In this document: positions 49,803 through 58,884 of the stretch, piece by piece
Numbering within the stretch: the stretch's first letter is position 1
Layout: each line of letters begins with the position of its first letter
Assembly: GCF_015674855.1 (NCBI RefSeq)
Contig: NZ_JADMLG010000001.1
Coordinates: forward strand, 797,995-861,994
Direction: 5' to 3'
From: Nocardia bovistercoris
GTDB taxonomy: Bacteria > Actinomycetota > Actinomycetes > Mycobacteriales > Mycobacteriaceae
DNA length: 64,000 nt
Made by a program: the position numbers and the translations under genes
The notes under the pieces: generated by a model
Told to the model about the DNA's origin: nothing
Databases searched by the model: none
What the model saw: only the letters and a program-made list of their open reading frames with translations

Positions 49803-49985
49803 TCAGACAGCGGAGGTGACCTGGCGGCCCTTGTAGGTGCCGCAGGACGGGCACGCGATATGCGGCAGGGTCTTCTCGCCGCAGGCGCGGTTCGGGCAGG
49901 TGATCAGGGTCGGCGCGGTGGCCTTCCACTGGCTGCGCCGCGACCTGGTGTTGGAACGGGACATCCGGCGCTTGGGAACGGCCAC
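49803..49985 (-). CDS. rpmF: 50S ribosomal protein L32
   Basis: The 60-residue protein has the L32 start [21 protein letters not shown] and a zinc ribbon CPN-x-x-C ([12 protein letters not shown]) paired with [15 protein letters not shown]. Four cysteines are present (30, 35, 45, 48), so this is the zinc-binding C+ form rather than a zinc-independent paralogue. It sits between DUF177 and rnc. Confidence 0.95.
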   Translation of the reverse strand: MAVPKRRMSRSNTRSRRSQWKATAPTLITCPNRACGEKTLPHIACPSCGTYKGRQVTSAV

Positions 49986-50049
49986 GACTTACTCTCCTCT
50001 GTCCTCGCGCACCTCGGCGTCGTTCTGCCGCGGCGGCTACTGGTTCTGG

Positions 50050-50682
50050 CTACTGGTGGTTCTGGTCGGCGTCGCCCGCACTGGGGCCGCCGTTGCCGGG
50101 CGATCCGGTGGCGAATTTCGCCAGCCCGGCCCAGCGAGGATCAAGTATCTCATGCCCGTGATCCGAACCCGCAATCGCCATCCTGACGCCGCATTCCGCG
50201 CACAGACCGGGGCAGTCCGGCGTGCACAGCGGCTGCAGCGGGAATTCCAGACCGAGCTGGTCGATGACCACCGGTTCGAGGTCGATCTGGTCGTCGACCA
50301 GGCGGTAGACCTCGTCCTCCTCGGTGGTCTGCTCGGTGGCGCTGTCCGGATACGCGAACAGTTCGGTGATCGAGAGTTCCACCGTGCCGGTGAACGACTC
50401 GAGGCACCGCGAACACTCACCCGAGGTCGGCGCGGTGGCGGTGCCCGTGACGAGGACACCCTCCGACACCGCTTGCAGGCGCAGGTCGAGATCGAACTCG
50501 GCGCCCGAGGGCACCGCGATCATCTCCAGACCCATCCGCTCGGCCGTCGGGACCGCCCTGCGCAACTCCTTCATGGTGCCGGGACGGCGACCGAGGCTGC
50601 GGACATCCAGCACGAAAGCCGCGTCCGGCCGACGGCGCGAAGCCGTGCGCGGACGCGATGTGGAACCGGAACCGGCGGACAT
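50050..50682 (-). CDS. DUF177 (YceD-family) protein
   Basis: This roughly 210-residue protein belongs to the DUF177/YceD family, almost always encoded next to rpmF; in several bacteria the family affects 23S rRNA accumulation. Visible features are the VLDVRSLGRRPGTMKEL start region and two cysteine clusters: GECSRCLESFTGTVELS (about 88-104) and LQPLCTPDCPGLCAECG (about 150-166). The long acidic middle (EQTTEEDEVYRLVDDQIDLEP) is typical. The start is uncertain: ATG 50682 or the GTGs at 50685 and 50697 are all possible. Confidence 0.9.
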   Translation of the reverse strand: MSAGSGSTSRPRTASRRRPDAAFVLDVRSLGRRPGTMKELRRAVPTAERMGLEMIAVPSGAEFDLDLRLQAVSEGVLVTGTATAPTSGECSRCLESFTGTVELSITELFAYPDSATEQTTEEDEVYRLVDDQIDLEPVVIDQLGLEFPLQPLCTPDCPGLCAECGVRMAIAGSDHGHEILDPRWAGLAKFATGSPGNGGPSAGDADQNHQ

Positions 50683-50780
50683 CACGGACTCACTCACGAT
50701 CGAAAGGGAATGGGAAACCACACCACAGTACGCGAGAGCAGGCGCGGAGCCAAAACGCTCGCGGCGGCTCCGGGCGCAGG

Positions 50781-51527
50781 TCAGCGGCGGTAGTCGGCCG
50801 CGTAATCGGGCGCGCCCGCGCCCGAGCGCAACTGGTGCCGACCCCGCCCGACGGTGCGCAGCGTGCTCGCCAGCGTCTCCTCGAAGTCGGCGAGAGTGGA
50901 ATCGACGTAGTGGTCGCATTCCTCGCGCAACCGGTCGGACTCGGCCTGCGCGGCGTCGATGAGCCGCGCCGACTCGGTGTGCGCGGCGCGCACAACCTCG
51001 GTCTGGGTGACCAACCTCATCTGTTCGGCCTGCCCGTCGGCGACCGAACGCTCGAAGGACGCCTTGCCCGCCTCGATCACCCGATCGGCCTCGGCCCGTG
51101 CGCGCGCGGTGAGCTCCTCGTATTCGAGATTGCCGTCGGACACCACGCGATCGGCCTCGGCCTGCGCCGAATTGACCAGGTTGTCGGCGTGCGCGGCGGC
51201 CTCGGCCACCATGCGGTCGGCGTGCGCCTTGGCCTCGGCGAGGATGCGGTCGGCCTCGGCGCGCGATTCGCCGACCGTCCGCTCGGCCTGGTCGTTGGCT
51301 CCGGTGACGGTGGCCTCGGCGGCGGTGCGGGCGTCGGTGACGATCTTGTCGCGGTGGTCGAGGACGTCCTGGGCGTCGTCGAGTTCGCCGGGTAGCGCGT
51401 CGCGCACGTCGTCGAGCAGTTCGAGCACGTCACCGCGGGGCACGATGCAGCTGCGGGTCGGCGGGATGCCACGCGCCTCCTCGACGATGGCCACCAGTTC
51501 GTCGAGCGCTTCGAATACGCGATACAT
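50781..51527 (-). CDS. sepIVA: SepIVA-like (DivIVA-related) coiled-coil division protein
   Basis: This 248-residue, almost entirely coiled-coil protein closely resembles mycobacterial SepIVA (Rv2927c in M. tuberculosis, from memory). SepIVA is a DivIVA-related septation and envelope-elongation factor. It starts MYRVFEALDELVAIVEEARG and has CIVPRGDVLELLDDVRDALP (about 27-46), then repeated Ala-Asp-Arg heptads (AEADRILAEAKAHADRMVAEA, about 95-115). It ends with a conserved LRTVGRGRHQLRSG segment. The ATG at 51527 gives the family-like start; a GTG two codons upstream also exists. It lies before the DUF177-rpmF-rnc-mutM group as in M. tuberculosis. Confidence 0.88.
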   Translation of the reverse strand: MYRVFEALDELVAIVEEARGIPPTRSCIVPRGDVLELLDDVRDALPGELDDAQDVLDHRDKIVTDARTAAEATVTGANDQAERTVGESRAEADRILAEAKAHADRMVAEAAAHADNLVNSAQAEADRVVSDGNLEYEELTARARAEADRVIEAGKASFERSVADGQAEQMRLVTQTEVVRAAHTESARLIDAAQAESDRLREECDHYVDSTLADFEETLASTLRTVGRGRHQLRSGAGAPDYAADYRR

Positions 51528-51859
51528 GCTCACTACCCCGCTCTCGTACAGATGTCGGCGAAACTTTCCGCCGCTGCCCAGTGTGCCCGGCATCACCGCG
51601 CATGCCGAGTCACCCTCCGGTGTGTCGTCACCCGGTGTCTGCCACGCCACAGAAAATCAAGTGGAGAGACGGCCTCCGCTTCATGCTAAGCTGTTGCGCG
51701 ACGGGGATCATTACAAGATCCTCATAAGCGAGTTCCAGGCACGGAGAGGAACCGTGGGAACGAGAGGAGGCCGACGGCCGGATCGACCCCTTCATCGAAG
51801 GAATGCGATGACCCATCGCAGTTGTTCCCACCGTAGGCACATGTTGGATCGGATAGCGC
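51528..51859. other. Divergent intergenic region between sepIVA and gtrA-like genes
   Basis: 332 bp. A TGCTAAGCT extended -10-like sequence (51684-51692) points towards gtrA, giving a leader of about 165 nt. That leader includes a perfect hairpin, TGCGATG (51804-51810) with CATCGCA (51814-51820), loop ACC. No gene was recognised. Confidence 0.45.
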
Positions 51860-52390
51860 ATGACCGTTCTGGAAGCACCTCGGACCCCCGTGTTGCCCGC
51901 CGGTATCTACACCCCCTGGGCGGGACCGTACCCTGTCGTACGCATCTCCGCCGCCCAGTTGCTCGGCCTCGCCGGACTGTTCGGCAAGCTGCTCGGATTC
52001 CTGCGCGGTGACCGCGCCCTCGCCCAGCTGATCCGCTTCGCGCTCGTCGGCGGCTCCAGCAATATCGCCTATGTCCTGCTGTTCTTCGCCATGCACGGCG
52101 TCGGCCCGCTGATGGCCAATGTCGTCGGCTCGGTGGTCAGCACCGTCATCGCCAACGAGTTGCACCGCCAGCTCACCTTCCACGCCGCGGACCGGGTCGG
52201 CTGGTTCACCGCGCAGTGGGAGGGCGGCGGTCTGGCGCTGGTCGGTCTCGGCATCAGCACGGCCGGACTCGCCGCGCTGGCGGTCTGGGCGCCCGGGCTC
52301 GGCGACGCCACGCAGGCAGCGGCCGTACTCGCCATCACCGCGGCGGTGGGGCTCATGCGCTTCCTCGCCCTGCGCGGACTGGTTTTCTGA
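51860..52390 (+). CDS. GtrA-family membrane protein
   Basis: A 176-residue protein with four transmembrane helices typical of GtrA/DPMS-like flippase-accessory proteins. The segments are LIRFALVGGSSNIAYVLLFFAM (about 57-78), LMANVVGSVVSTVIANELH (about 84-102), LALVGLGISTAGLAALAVW (about 125-143) and AVLAITAAVGLMRFLALRG (about 155-173). The conserved RFALVGGSSN start and ANELHRQLTFH motif support the family. GtrA proteins usually help move undecaprenyl- or polyprenyl-linked sugars; the partner here is unknown. The ATG at 51860 was taken; the 40 residues before the first helix are not conserved. Confidence 0.88.
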   Translation: MTVLEAPRTPVLPAGIYTPWAGPYPVVRISAAQLLGLAGLFGKLLGFLRGDRALAQLIRFALVGGSSNIAYVLLFFAMHGVGPLMANVVGSVVSTVIANELHRQLTFHAADRVGWFTAQWEGGGLALVGLGISTAGLAALAVWAPGLGDATQAAAVLAITAAVGLMRFLALRGLVF

Positions 52391-52415
52391 CCTCCGAGTC
52401 CTCGACATCGGGACA

Positions 52416-52431
52416 ACGCTGAGACCAGCGT
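52416..52431 (+). terminator. Small hairpin after gtrA-like gene
   Basis: ACGCTG and CAGCGT form a perfect 6 bp stem around an AGAC loop, 26 bp after the stop. It lies upstream of the much larger hairpin at 52484. Confidence 0.35.
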
Positions 52432-52483
52432 GCCCCCGAGATCGGCACGACATCGAGATCGGCACCCGTCTGACATCGGCATG

Positions 52484-52552
52484 ACGACTCGGCCCCGGCT
52501 CCGTACGGGCGGGTTCCCCTGGAATCCGCCACGGAGACCGGGGCCGAGTCGT
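52484..52552. terminator. Very long two-tier hairpin between convergent genes
   Basis: The outer arms (52484-52504 and 52531-52552) pair over 21 bp with a single one-base bulge. Inside, after a 3-base bulge (ACG), GGCGGGTTCC (52508-52517) pairs with GGAATCCGCC (52521-52530) with one G-U pair and a CCT loop. The whole element is about 69 nt. Its place between the stops at 52390 and 52588 suggests a bidirectional terminator. Confidence 0.7.
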
Positions 52553-52587
52553 GTCGAAGCCTTCGGGTTCATGGCCTCGTGTTCGGG

Positions 52588-53073
52588 CTACGCCTTGCGT
52601 TCGGCCAGCCTGGACAGCAGACGCTTGTGCACCGAGGGCGGCAGCATGTCGGTGACGTCACCGCCGTAGGAGGCGACTTCCTTCACCAACGAGCTCGACA
52701 GATAGCTGAACGACGGATTGGTCGCGATGAAGAAGGTGTCGACACCCGACAACTTCTTGTTCATCTGAGCCATCTGCAGTTCGTAGCCGAAGTCGCCCGC
52801 ATCCCGCAGACCCTTGATGATGGCCCCGATGCCCTGCGTGCGCGCGAAATCCACCAGCAATCCCTGCCAGGACTCCACGCGCACGTTCGGCAGATGCGAC
52901 GTCGCCTCGCGCAACATCTCCATGCGCTCCTCGACGTCGAACATCCCCTGCTTCTTGGGGTTGATCATGACGGTCACCACGACCTCGTCGAATTGTGCCG
53001 CCGCCCTCGCGAATACATCGATATGCCCGTTGGTCACCGGATCGAAGGATCCGGGGCACAGTGCTCCTGCCAT
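52588..53073 (-). CDS. coaD: Phosphopantetheine adenylyltransferase
   Basis: CoaD makes dephospho-CoA from 4'-phosphopantetheine and ATP, the penultimate step of CoA synthesis. The 161-residue protein carries the nucleotidyltransferase start [20 protein letters not shown] (TxGH at about 15-18), VNPKKQ-like [19 protein letters not shown], and the second signature [20 protein letters not shown] (about 126-145). The ATG at 53073 is chosen for the [12 protein letters not shown] start. In M. tuberculosis coaD is beside rsmD; here about 800 bp with two genes separate them. Confidence 0.96.
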   Translation of the reverse strand: MAGALCPGSFDPVTNGHIDVFARAAAQFDEVVVTVMINPKKQGMFDVEERMEMLREATSHLPNVRVESWQGLLVDFARTQGIGAIIKGLRDAGDFGYELQMAQMNKKLSGVDTFFIATNPSFSYLSSSLVKEVASYGGDVTDMLPPSVHKRLLSRLAERKA

Positions 53074-53389
53074 GGCCCGACGGTAACAGGCATCCCGACG
53101 CCGCGATCGAGCCCACCGCACGACGGCGCGCCGCCGACGTCCCGGCGAATTCCCAGTTCATCGCCGCCAACCGACCGCGGATCTACTGCTGCCGCAGGAC
53201 GGACCCACCGCCGTCGCATGGCCGGGCGACCCACACGACACGGCAGACTCACCGCAGCCGTGCGATGAATCGACGGCCGCCGCACGACAACCCACCGCGG
53301 CCGCACGGCACCGTCGCGAATATCGGTCGACCGCATCACGGGGTGGGCTATCTGCCGTCGCGCGGCTGGACTTCGCGGAGGGCGCGTTC
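53074..53389. other. Intergenic region between coaD and VOC genes
   Basis: 316 bp with no recognisable gene. It contains several CCGCACG(A/G) words and Arg/Pro-rich frames on both strands but no hairpin worth noting. It should hold the coaD promoter. Confidence 0.45.
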
Positions 53390-53761
53390 CTACGGCGCCG
53401 GGGTGAAGACGCCGAAGTTGTTGCCCGAGGTATCGAGGATGTGCGCGAAGACCAAACCGTCCTTGCTCGTGGTCGGCGGTACCAGCACCGTGCCGCCCAG
53501 CTTCTCGGACGCGGCCACCGTGGCCGCGACATCGCCGACCAGCACGAAGAAGGTGGCGTGATTGGCCGAGGCCGCGGGGACGTGCGCGATGCCGCCGCTC
53601 GCCCCGTCGGCGCCCGCGTAGTTGATCAGGTCGTAACCGTCGCTGTTCGGGTCGGGGGCGAAGGTCCAGCCGAACAACCCGCCGTAGAATTTCGCGACCT
53701 CGTCGGGCTTGTCGCTGCCGATCTGGAACCAGCTCACGGTGTTGATCGCCGGTGTCGTCAT
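53390..53761 (-). CDS. VOC-family protein
   Basis: A 123-residue vicinal-oxygen-chelate protein in the glyoxalase/bleomycin-resistance superfamily. It begins MTTPAINTVSWFQIGSDKPDEVAKFYGGLFGW (first strand and helix) and has HVPAASANHATFFVLVGD (about 60-77) and the ending LVFAHILDTSGNNFGVFTP. The ATG at 53761 has GGAGG 7 bp upstream. Members can bind small molecules or act as glyoxalase-like enzymes; no substrate can be assigned. The next gene, a WYL regulator at 53877, is on the same strand upstream. Confidence 0.87.
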   Translation of the reverse strand: MTTPAINTVSWFQIGSDKPDEVAKFYGGLFGWTFAPDPNSDGYDLINYAGADGASGGIAHVPAASANHATFFVLVGDVAATVAASEKLGGTVLVPPTTSKDGLVFAHILDTSGNNFGVFTPAP

Positions 53762-53876
53762 GGATTGTCCTCCGGAATTCTCGTGGTTCACGGTGTTGCC
53801 CGACCACGATCACCCGCCGCGGCGACAACCCCCTGTCGGTGTTTTCGACCCGATCCGAATTCCGGTCCGCGACCAC

Positions 53877-54581
53877 TCACAGCGACACCGAGCGCAGCAC
53901 CCGGTCCGGCGGGCGCGGCAGATCGTGCACCGGACGCAGGGCGACGGGCGTGTCGGTGATCGCGACCGCGCGGATGCGATCGAGCCGGAAACAGCGGGTG
54001 TCGCCGCGCAGACGGCACCAGGCCACCAGGTACCAGCCGTTGGCGCCGTTCATCAGCGCCGTCGGCTCCACCTCGCGGACACTGCCCGCGTCGAATCGGT
54101 CCCGGTAGTCGACGCGCAATACCCGCCCGATCTGGATGGCCCGCTCGATCACCTCGGGAATCCGTTGGGCGCGCGGCACATCCGGCTGGTCGATGCGGTG
54201 GATGCGGGCCGCCAGATCGCGCGCCGCCGCGGCGTTACGATCCGACATGGCGGCCAGGATCTTGCGCAGCGCGCTCTGCCCCGCCTCCTCGAACGGCGTG
54301 CCGCGACTGTTGTCCAGCGCGACGGCGAGCGCGACGGCCTCGGCGGGCGTGAAGTTCAGCGGCGGCAGCGACATGCTCTTCTCCAGCGCATACCCGCCGC
54401 GCCTGCCGACATCGGCGTAGATGGGAATGGCGGCCTGCTGGAGCGCGGCGATATCGCGTTCGATGGTGCGGACACTCACCCCGTAGCGCTGCGCGAGTTC
54501 ACGCGCGGTGCGCAGACGCGGGGCGACGGCCCGCAACTCCTCGACGATTGCGTACAACCGATCGGTGCGGTTCACGCGCAC
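53877..54581 (-). CDS. YafY-type HTH/WYL-domain transcriptional regulator
   Basis: A 234-residue DeoR-type regulator. The N-terminal winged HTH (about 1-60) contains TARELAQRYGVSVRTIERDIAALQQAAIPI, followed by the linker YADVGRRGGYALEKSMSLPPL. The C-terminal WYL domain (about 140-220) has the Trp-Tyr-Leu motif in NGWYLVAWCRLRGDTRCFRLDRI. WYL domains bind nucleic acids or small ligands. It starts at a GTG (VRVNRT) and lies 116 bp upstream of the VOC gene on the same strand, which it may control. Confidence 0.9.
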   Translation of the reverse strand: MRVNRTDRLYAIVEELRAVAPRLRTARELAQRYGVSVRTIERDIAALQQAAIPIYADVGRRGGYALEKSMSLPPLNFTPAEAVALAVALDNSRGTPFEEAGQSALRKILAAMSDRNAAAARDLAARIHRIDQPDVPRAQRIPEVIERAIQIGRVLRVDYRDRFDAGSVREVEPTALMNGANGWYLVAWCRLRGDTRCFRLDRIRAVAITDTPVALRPVHDLPRPPDRVLRSVSL

Positions 54582-54584
54582 ACG

Positions 54585-55178
54585 CTAGCGCCCCCCACCG
54601 ACAGATTCCGGCGGTCGGGAATCGGGAGTGTAATCGGCGAACTCGAGGCGGGTCTCGCCGTATCGGCGCGGCTTGGACGCCACATACTCCGCGGGCCAGT
54701 CGGTTTCGGGTGAGCGCGTGGATCGCTCCACGACCACGACCGCGTCATCGGCCAGCCAGCCGCGGCGCGCCAGCAGCTCCAGGTCGGCGGTGACGCGGGC
54801 GGCGTCGAGATCGTAGGGCGGATCGGCGAACACCAGATCGAACGGTGACTCGCCGCCCTGGTCGAGCACCGCCGCGACCAGCCCGACCCGCAGCCGCGCG
54901 CCCGGCAGCCCGAGTTCGGTGATGTTGGCGCGCACCACCGCCGCCGCCTTGCGATCGGATTCGACGAGCAGCGCCGCCGACGCGCCGCGCGAGAGCGCCT
55001 CGAGGCCCAGCGCGCCCGACCCCGCGTAGAGGTCGAGCACGCGAACGCCCGTGAACTCGAGGCGCGCGTCGAGTGCGCTGAACAGCGCCTCGCGCACCCG
55101 GTCCGAGGTCGGCCTCGTGCCCGCGGGCGGCACCCGCAGCCGCCGCCCGCCCGCCGCACCCGCGACGATTCGGGTCAT
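54585..55178 (-). CDS. rsmD: 16S rRNA (guanine966-N2)-methyltransferase RsmD
   Basis: RsmD methylates G966 of 16S rRNA. The 197-residue protein starts MTRIVAGAAGGRRLRVPPAGTRPTSDRVREALFSAL. It has the SAM motif VLDLYAGSGALGLEALSRG (about 46-64) and the catalytic motif FADPPYDLDA (DPPY, about 117-126). Its ATG overlaps the pyc stop (ATGA), so the two are translationally coupled, as in M. tuberculosis. Confidence 0.95.
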   Translation of the reverse strand: MTRIVAGAAGGRRLRVPPAGTRPTSDRVREALFSALDARLEFTGVRVLDLYAGSGALGLEALSRGASAALLVESDRKAAAVVRANITELGLPGARLRVGLVAAVLDQGGESPFDLVFADPPYDLDAARVTADLELLARRGWLADDAVVVVERSTRSPETDWPAEYVASKPRRYGETRLEFADYTPDSRPPESVGGGR

Positions 55179-58100
55179 TCGGAGGACAGCGTCGCGGTCT
55201 TGGGGTCGCCCACCGCGATCTCGATGAGCAGGTCACCGCCCTCGACCTGCTGGACCGCGCCGATCGCGATCCGGGTGACGGTGCCCGCGCGCGGCGCGGT
55301 GATGGCGGCCTCCATCTTCATGGCCTCGATGGTGGCGATGACCGCGCCGGATTCGATGCTGTCGCCCTCGGACACCGAAAGGGTGACCACACCAGCGAAC
55401 GGCGCGGCCACGTGGGCCGGATTGGTCTTGTCGGCCTTCTCCGCGGCGGGCACCTCCGAGGACACCGACCGGTCACGCACCGCGACCGGACGCAACTGCC
55501 CGTTGAGAATGCACATCACCGTGCGCATGCCGCGCTCGTCGGGATCGGAGATCGCCTCCAACCCGATCAGCAACGTGACACCCTTCTCCAACTCGACCCG
55601 GTGCTCCTCCCCGTGCCGCAGGCCGTAGAAGAACTGGTTGGCCGAGAGCCGAATCGTGTTGCCGTACTTCTCGCGATGCGCCAGGAACTCGGCGGTGGGT
55701 CCGGGGAACAGCAGCCGGTTCAGGGTCGCCCGACGCCGCGCCGAGTCACCGGACAGGCCCGCCTCGTCGGCCTCGGTCAGCGGCACTTCCGGTTTCGCGC
55801 CCGTGCGACCGGCGAGCGCTTTGGTGCGGAAGGGCTCGGGCCAACCACCGGCCGGGGTGCCCAACTCCCCGCGCAGGAACCCGATCACCGAGTCCGGAAT
55901 GTCGTAGCGACCGGGGTCGGCCGCGAATTCCTCGATTCCGACACCGGTCCCGACCAGGGCCAACGCCAGGTCACCGACGACCTTCGAGGACGGCGTCACC
56001 TTCACCAACCGACCCAACAACCGGTCCGCGGCCGCGTACTTCGCCTCGACCTCCTCGAACCGGTCGCCGAGGCCGAGCGCGATGGCCTGCTGCCGCAGAT
56101 TCGACAGCTGCCCACCCGGGATCTCGTGGGTGTACACCCGGCCCGTCGGCGCGGGCAGACCCGACTCGAACGGCGCGTACACCTTGCGCAGCGCCTCCCA
56201 ATACGGCTCGAGGTCACACACATTCGACAGGCTCAGACCCGTGTCGTACTCCGTGTGCGCGGCCGCGGCCACGATCGCCGAGAGCGCGGGCTGGCTCGTG
56301 GTGCCCGCCATGGCGGCGCTCGCCCCGTCCACCGCGTCCGCACCGGCCTGCCACGCCGCCAGATACGTCGCCAACTGGCCGCCGGGAGTGTCGTGGGTGT
56401 GCACGTGCACCGGCAGATCGAAATTCCGACGCAACGCCGTCACCAGCGTCGCCGCGGCGGGCGCACGCAACAATCCGGCCATGTCCTTGATCGCGAGCAC
56501 GTGCGCGCCCGCGTCCACGATCTGCTCGGCCAGCTTCAGGTAGTAGTCGAGGGTGTAGAGGGTCTCGTTCGGATCCGACAGGTCCCCGGTGTAGGACAGC
56601 GCGACCTCGGCGATGGTGGTGCCGGTCTCGCGCACCGCGTCGATCGCGGGGCGCATCTGGTCCACGTTGTTGAGCGCGTCGAAGATCCGGAAGATATCGA
56701 TGCCCGTGTCGGCGGCCTCGGACACGAACGCGCGCGTCACCCGCTCCGGATACGGCGTGTACCCCACCGTGTTCCGGCCGCGCAGCAACATCTGCAGGCA
56801 GATATTGGGCACCGCCTCACGCAACAACGCCAACCGCTCCCACGGGTCCTCGTACAGGAACCGCAGCCCCACGTCGTAGGTCGCCCCGCCCCACGCCTCG
56901 ATCGAGAGCAGTTCCGGGGTGAGTCGCGCCACGTGACCGGCCACGCCGAGCAGGCCGTTGGTCCGCACCCGCGTGGCCAACAGCGACTGGTGTGCGTCGC
57001 GGAATGTCGTATCGGTCACACCGACGGCCTTCTGCTCACGCAACGCCCGCGCGAAACCTTCCGGCCCCAGCGCCGACAGCCGCTGCCGCGAACCGTCCGG
57101 CGGCGGCGCGCCGAGATCGATCGCGGGCAGCTTGTCGTGCGGATACACCGTCGTCGGACGCGGACCGTGCGGCTTGTTCACCGTCACATCCGCCAGGTAC
57201 TCCAGGATCTTCGTGCCGCGGTCCGCCGACTCGCGCAGGGTGAGCAGCTGCGGACGTTCCTCGATGAAGGACGTGGTGACCCGGCCCGCCTTGAAATCCG
57301 GATCCTCGAGCACCGCCTGCAGGAACGGGATGTTCGTCGACACGCCGCGGATGCGGAACTCGGCCAACGCGCGCGCGGCCCTCGCCACCGCCGCGTGCAG
57401 GTCACGGCCGCGACAGGTGAGCTTCACCAGCATCGAATCGAAGTACGCGCCGATCTCCGCGCCGAGGTTCGCGCCGCCGTCGAGGCGGATGCCCGCGCCG
57501 CCGGGCGTGCGGTATCCGGTGATCCGGCCGGTGTCAGGACGGAAACCCTTGGTGGGGTCCTCGGTGGTGATCCGGCACTGCAGGGCGGCGCCGCGAATCG
57601 TCACCGTGTCCTGGCTCAGCCCGAGGTCCGACAGCGACTCCCCCGCCGCGATCCGCAGCTGCGACTGCACCAGGTCGACGTCGGTGATCTCCTCGGTCAC
57701 CGTGTGCTCCACCTGGATACGCGGATTCATCTCGATGAACACGTGATTGCCGCGCTCGTCCAGCAGGAATTCCACGGTGCCCGCGCACGAATAACCGATG
57801 CGGCGCGCGAAGGCCACCGCGTCGGCGCAGATGCGGTCGCGCAGCGCCGGGTCCAGATTCGGCGCGGGCGCGAGTTCGATCACCTTCTGGTGCCGACGCT
57901 GCACCGAACAATCGCGCTCGAACAGGTGCATCACATTCCCGTGCTGATCCGCCAGGATCTGCACCTCGATATGACGCGGATTCACCACCGCCTGCTCGAG
58001 GAACACCGTCGGATCGCCGAACGCGGACTCCGCCTCCCGCGAGGCCGCCTCGATCGCTTCCCGCAGCTGCCCGGCCTCGGCCACCCGGCGCATACCGCGA

Positions 58101-58594
58101 CCGCCGCCGCCCGCGACCGCCTTCACGAAGATCGGGAACTCCAGCTCCCGCGAGGCGGCCAGCAATTCCGCCACATCCGACGACGGCGCGCTGGACTTCA
58201 GCACCGGCAGCCCCGCCGCCCGCGCGGCCTCGATGGCGCGGGCCTTGTTCCCGGCCAGCTCGAGCACCTCGGCGGAGGGACCGATGAACGTGATCCCCTC
58301 GCGCGCGCAGGCCGCCGCCAGGTCCGGATTCTCCGACAGGAACCCGTAGCCCGGATAGATCGCGTCGGCGCCCGCGGACTTGGCGGCCGCGATGATCGCC
58401 TCGATCGAGAGGTAGGCGCGTACCGGGTGACCCTCGACGCCGATCTGATAGGACTCCGCCGCCTTCAACCGATGGGGGGAGTTGCGATCCTCGTAGGGGA
58501 AGACCGCGACCGTCCCGATCCCCAGTTCGTAGGCCGCGCGGAAGGCACGGATTGCGATCTCACCACGATTGGCAACCAAGACTTTCGAGAACAT
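55175..58594 (-). CDS. pyc: Pyruvate carboxylase
   Basis: This biotin enzyme makes oxaloacetate from pyruvate, bicarbonate and ATP, an anaplerotic step. The 1139 residues include the biotin carboxylase domain (MFSKVLVANRGEIAIRAFRA; GGGGRGMRR ATP loop at about 165; IEMNPRIQVEHTVTEE), the carboxyltransferase domain (TDTTFRDAHQSLLATRVRT at about 530; metal site in HVHTHDTPGG) and a biotin carrier domain with Lys1093 in IEAMKMEA. The ATG at 58594 is preferred because the extra frame to 58693 encodes a non-conserved Cys-rich leader. Coupled to rsmD by ATGA. Confidence 0.97.
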   Translation of the reverse strand: MFSKVLVANRGEIAIRAFRAAYELGIGTVAVFPYEDRNSPHRLKAAESYQIGVEGHPVRAYLSIEAIIAAAKSAGADAIYPGYGFLSENPDLAAACAREGITFIGPSAEVLELAGNKARAIEAARAAGLPVLKSSAPSSDVAELLAASRELEFPIFVKAVAGGGGRGMRRVAEAGQLREAIEAASREAESAFGDPTVFLEQAVVNPRHIEVQILADQHGNVMHLFERDCSVQRRHQKVIELAPAPNLDPALRDRICADAVAFARRIGYSCAGTVEFLLDERGNHVFIEMNPRIQVEHTVTEEITDVDLVQSQLRIAAGESLSDLGLSQDTVTIRGAALQCRITTEDPTKGFRPDTGRITGYRTPGGAGIRLDGGANLGAEIGAYFDSMLVKLTCRGRDLHAAVARAARALAEFRIRGVSTNIPFLQAVLEDPDFKAGRVTTSFIEERPQLLTLRESADRGTKILEYLADVTVNKPHGPRPTTVYPHDKLPAIDLGAPPPDGSRQRLSALGPEGFARALREQKAVGVTDTTFRDAHQSLLATRVRTNGLLGVAGHVARLTPELLSIEAWGGATYDVGLRFLYEDPWERLALLREAVPNICLQMLLRGRNTVGYTPYPERVTRAFVSEAADTGIDIFRIFDALNNVDQMRPAIDAVRETGTTIAEVALSYTGDLSDPNETLYTLDYYLKLAEQIVDAGAHVLAIKDMAGLLRAPAAATLVTALRRNFDLPVHVHTHDTPGGQLATYLAAWQAGADAVDGASAAMAGTTSQPALSAIVAAAAHTEYDTGLSLSNVCDLEPYWEALRKVYAPFESGLPAPTGRVYTHEIPGGQLSNLRQQAIALGLGDRFEEVEAKYAAADRLLGRLVKVTPSSKVVGDLALALVGTGVGIEEFAADPGRYDIPDSVIGFLRGELGTPAGGWPEPFRTKALAGRTGAKPEVPLTEADEAGLSGDSARRRATLNRLLFPGPTAEFLAHREKYGNTIRLSANQFFYGLRHGEEHRVELEKGVTLLIGLEAISDPDERGMRTVMCILNGQLRPVAVRDRSVSSEVPAAEKADKTNPAHVAAPFAGVVTLSVSEGDSIESGAVIATIEAMKMEAAITAPRAGTVTRIAIGAVQQVEGGDLLIEIAVGDPKTATLSSE

Positions 58595-58884
58595 TGGCCT
58601 AAGGTACCTGCCCCGACAGCGGCATCCGACATGGAAGCGGCCTTCGCAGAAATCTTCACAAAGAAAATAGCAGGGCTGCGAAGTTGTGTTCATCGAACGG
58701 TCACATGCTGCGAGGATGCGCCACCGGCGCGGCGCTGGGCATTAACCGGCGATGACGGCAGCGCGATCGCGAGGTGGATGCCGGGCGTACGAGCCCACCG
58801 GCGCGCGGCGGTTGCGCGTATGCTTGCCCTCGCAGCTGGTTCGCCGAGCGCAGACGAGATGGAGCCCCTACGTCGCGCCCCCGG
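58595..58884. other. Intergenic region between divergent pyc and metE
   Basis: This left part of the 650 bp gap holds the pyc promoter region and probably the metE promoter. No ORF with family-like content was found. It is AT-richer just upstream of pyc, around 58650-58690. Confidence 0.4.
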
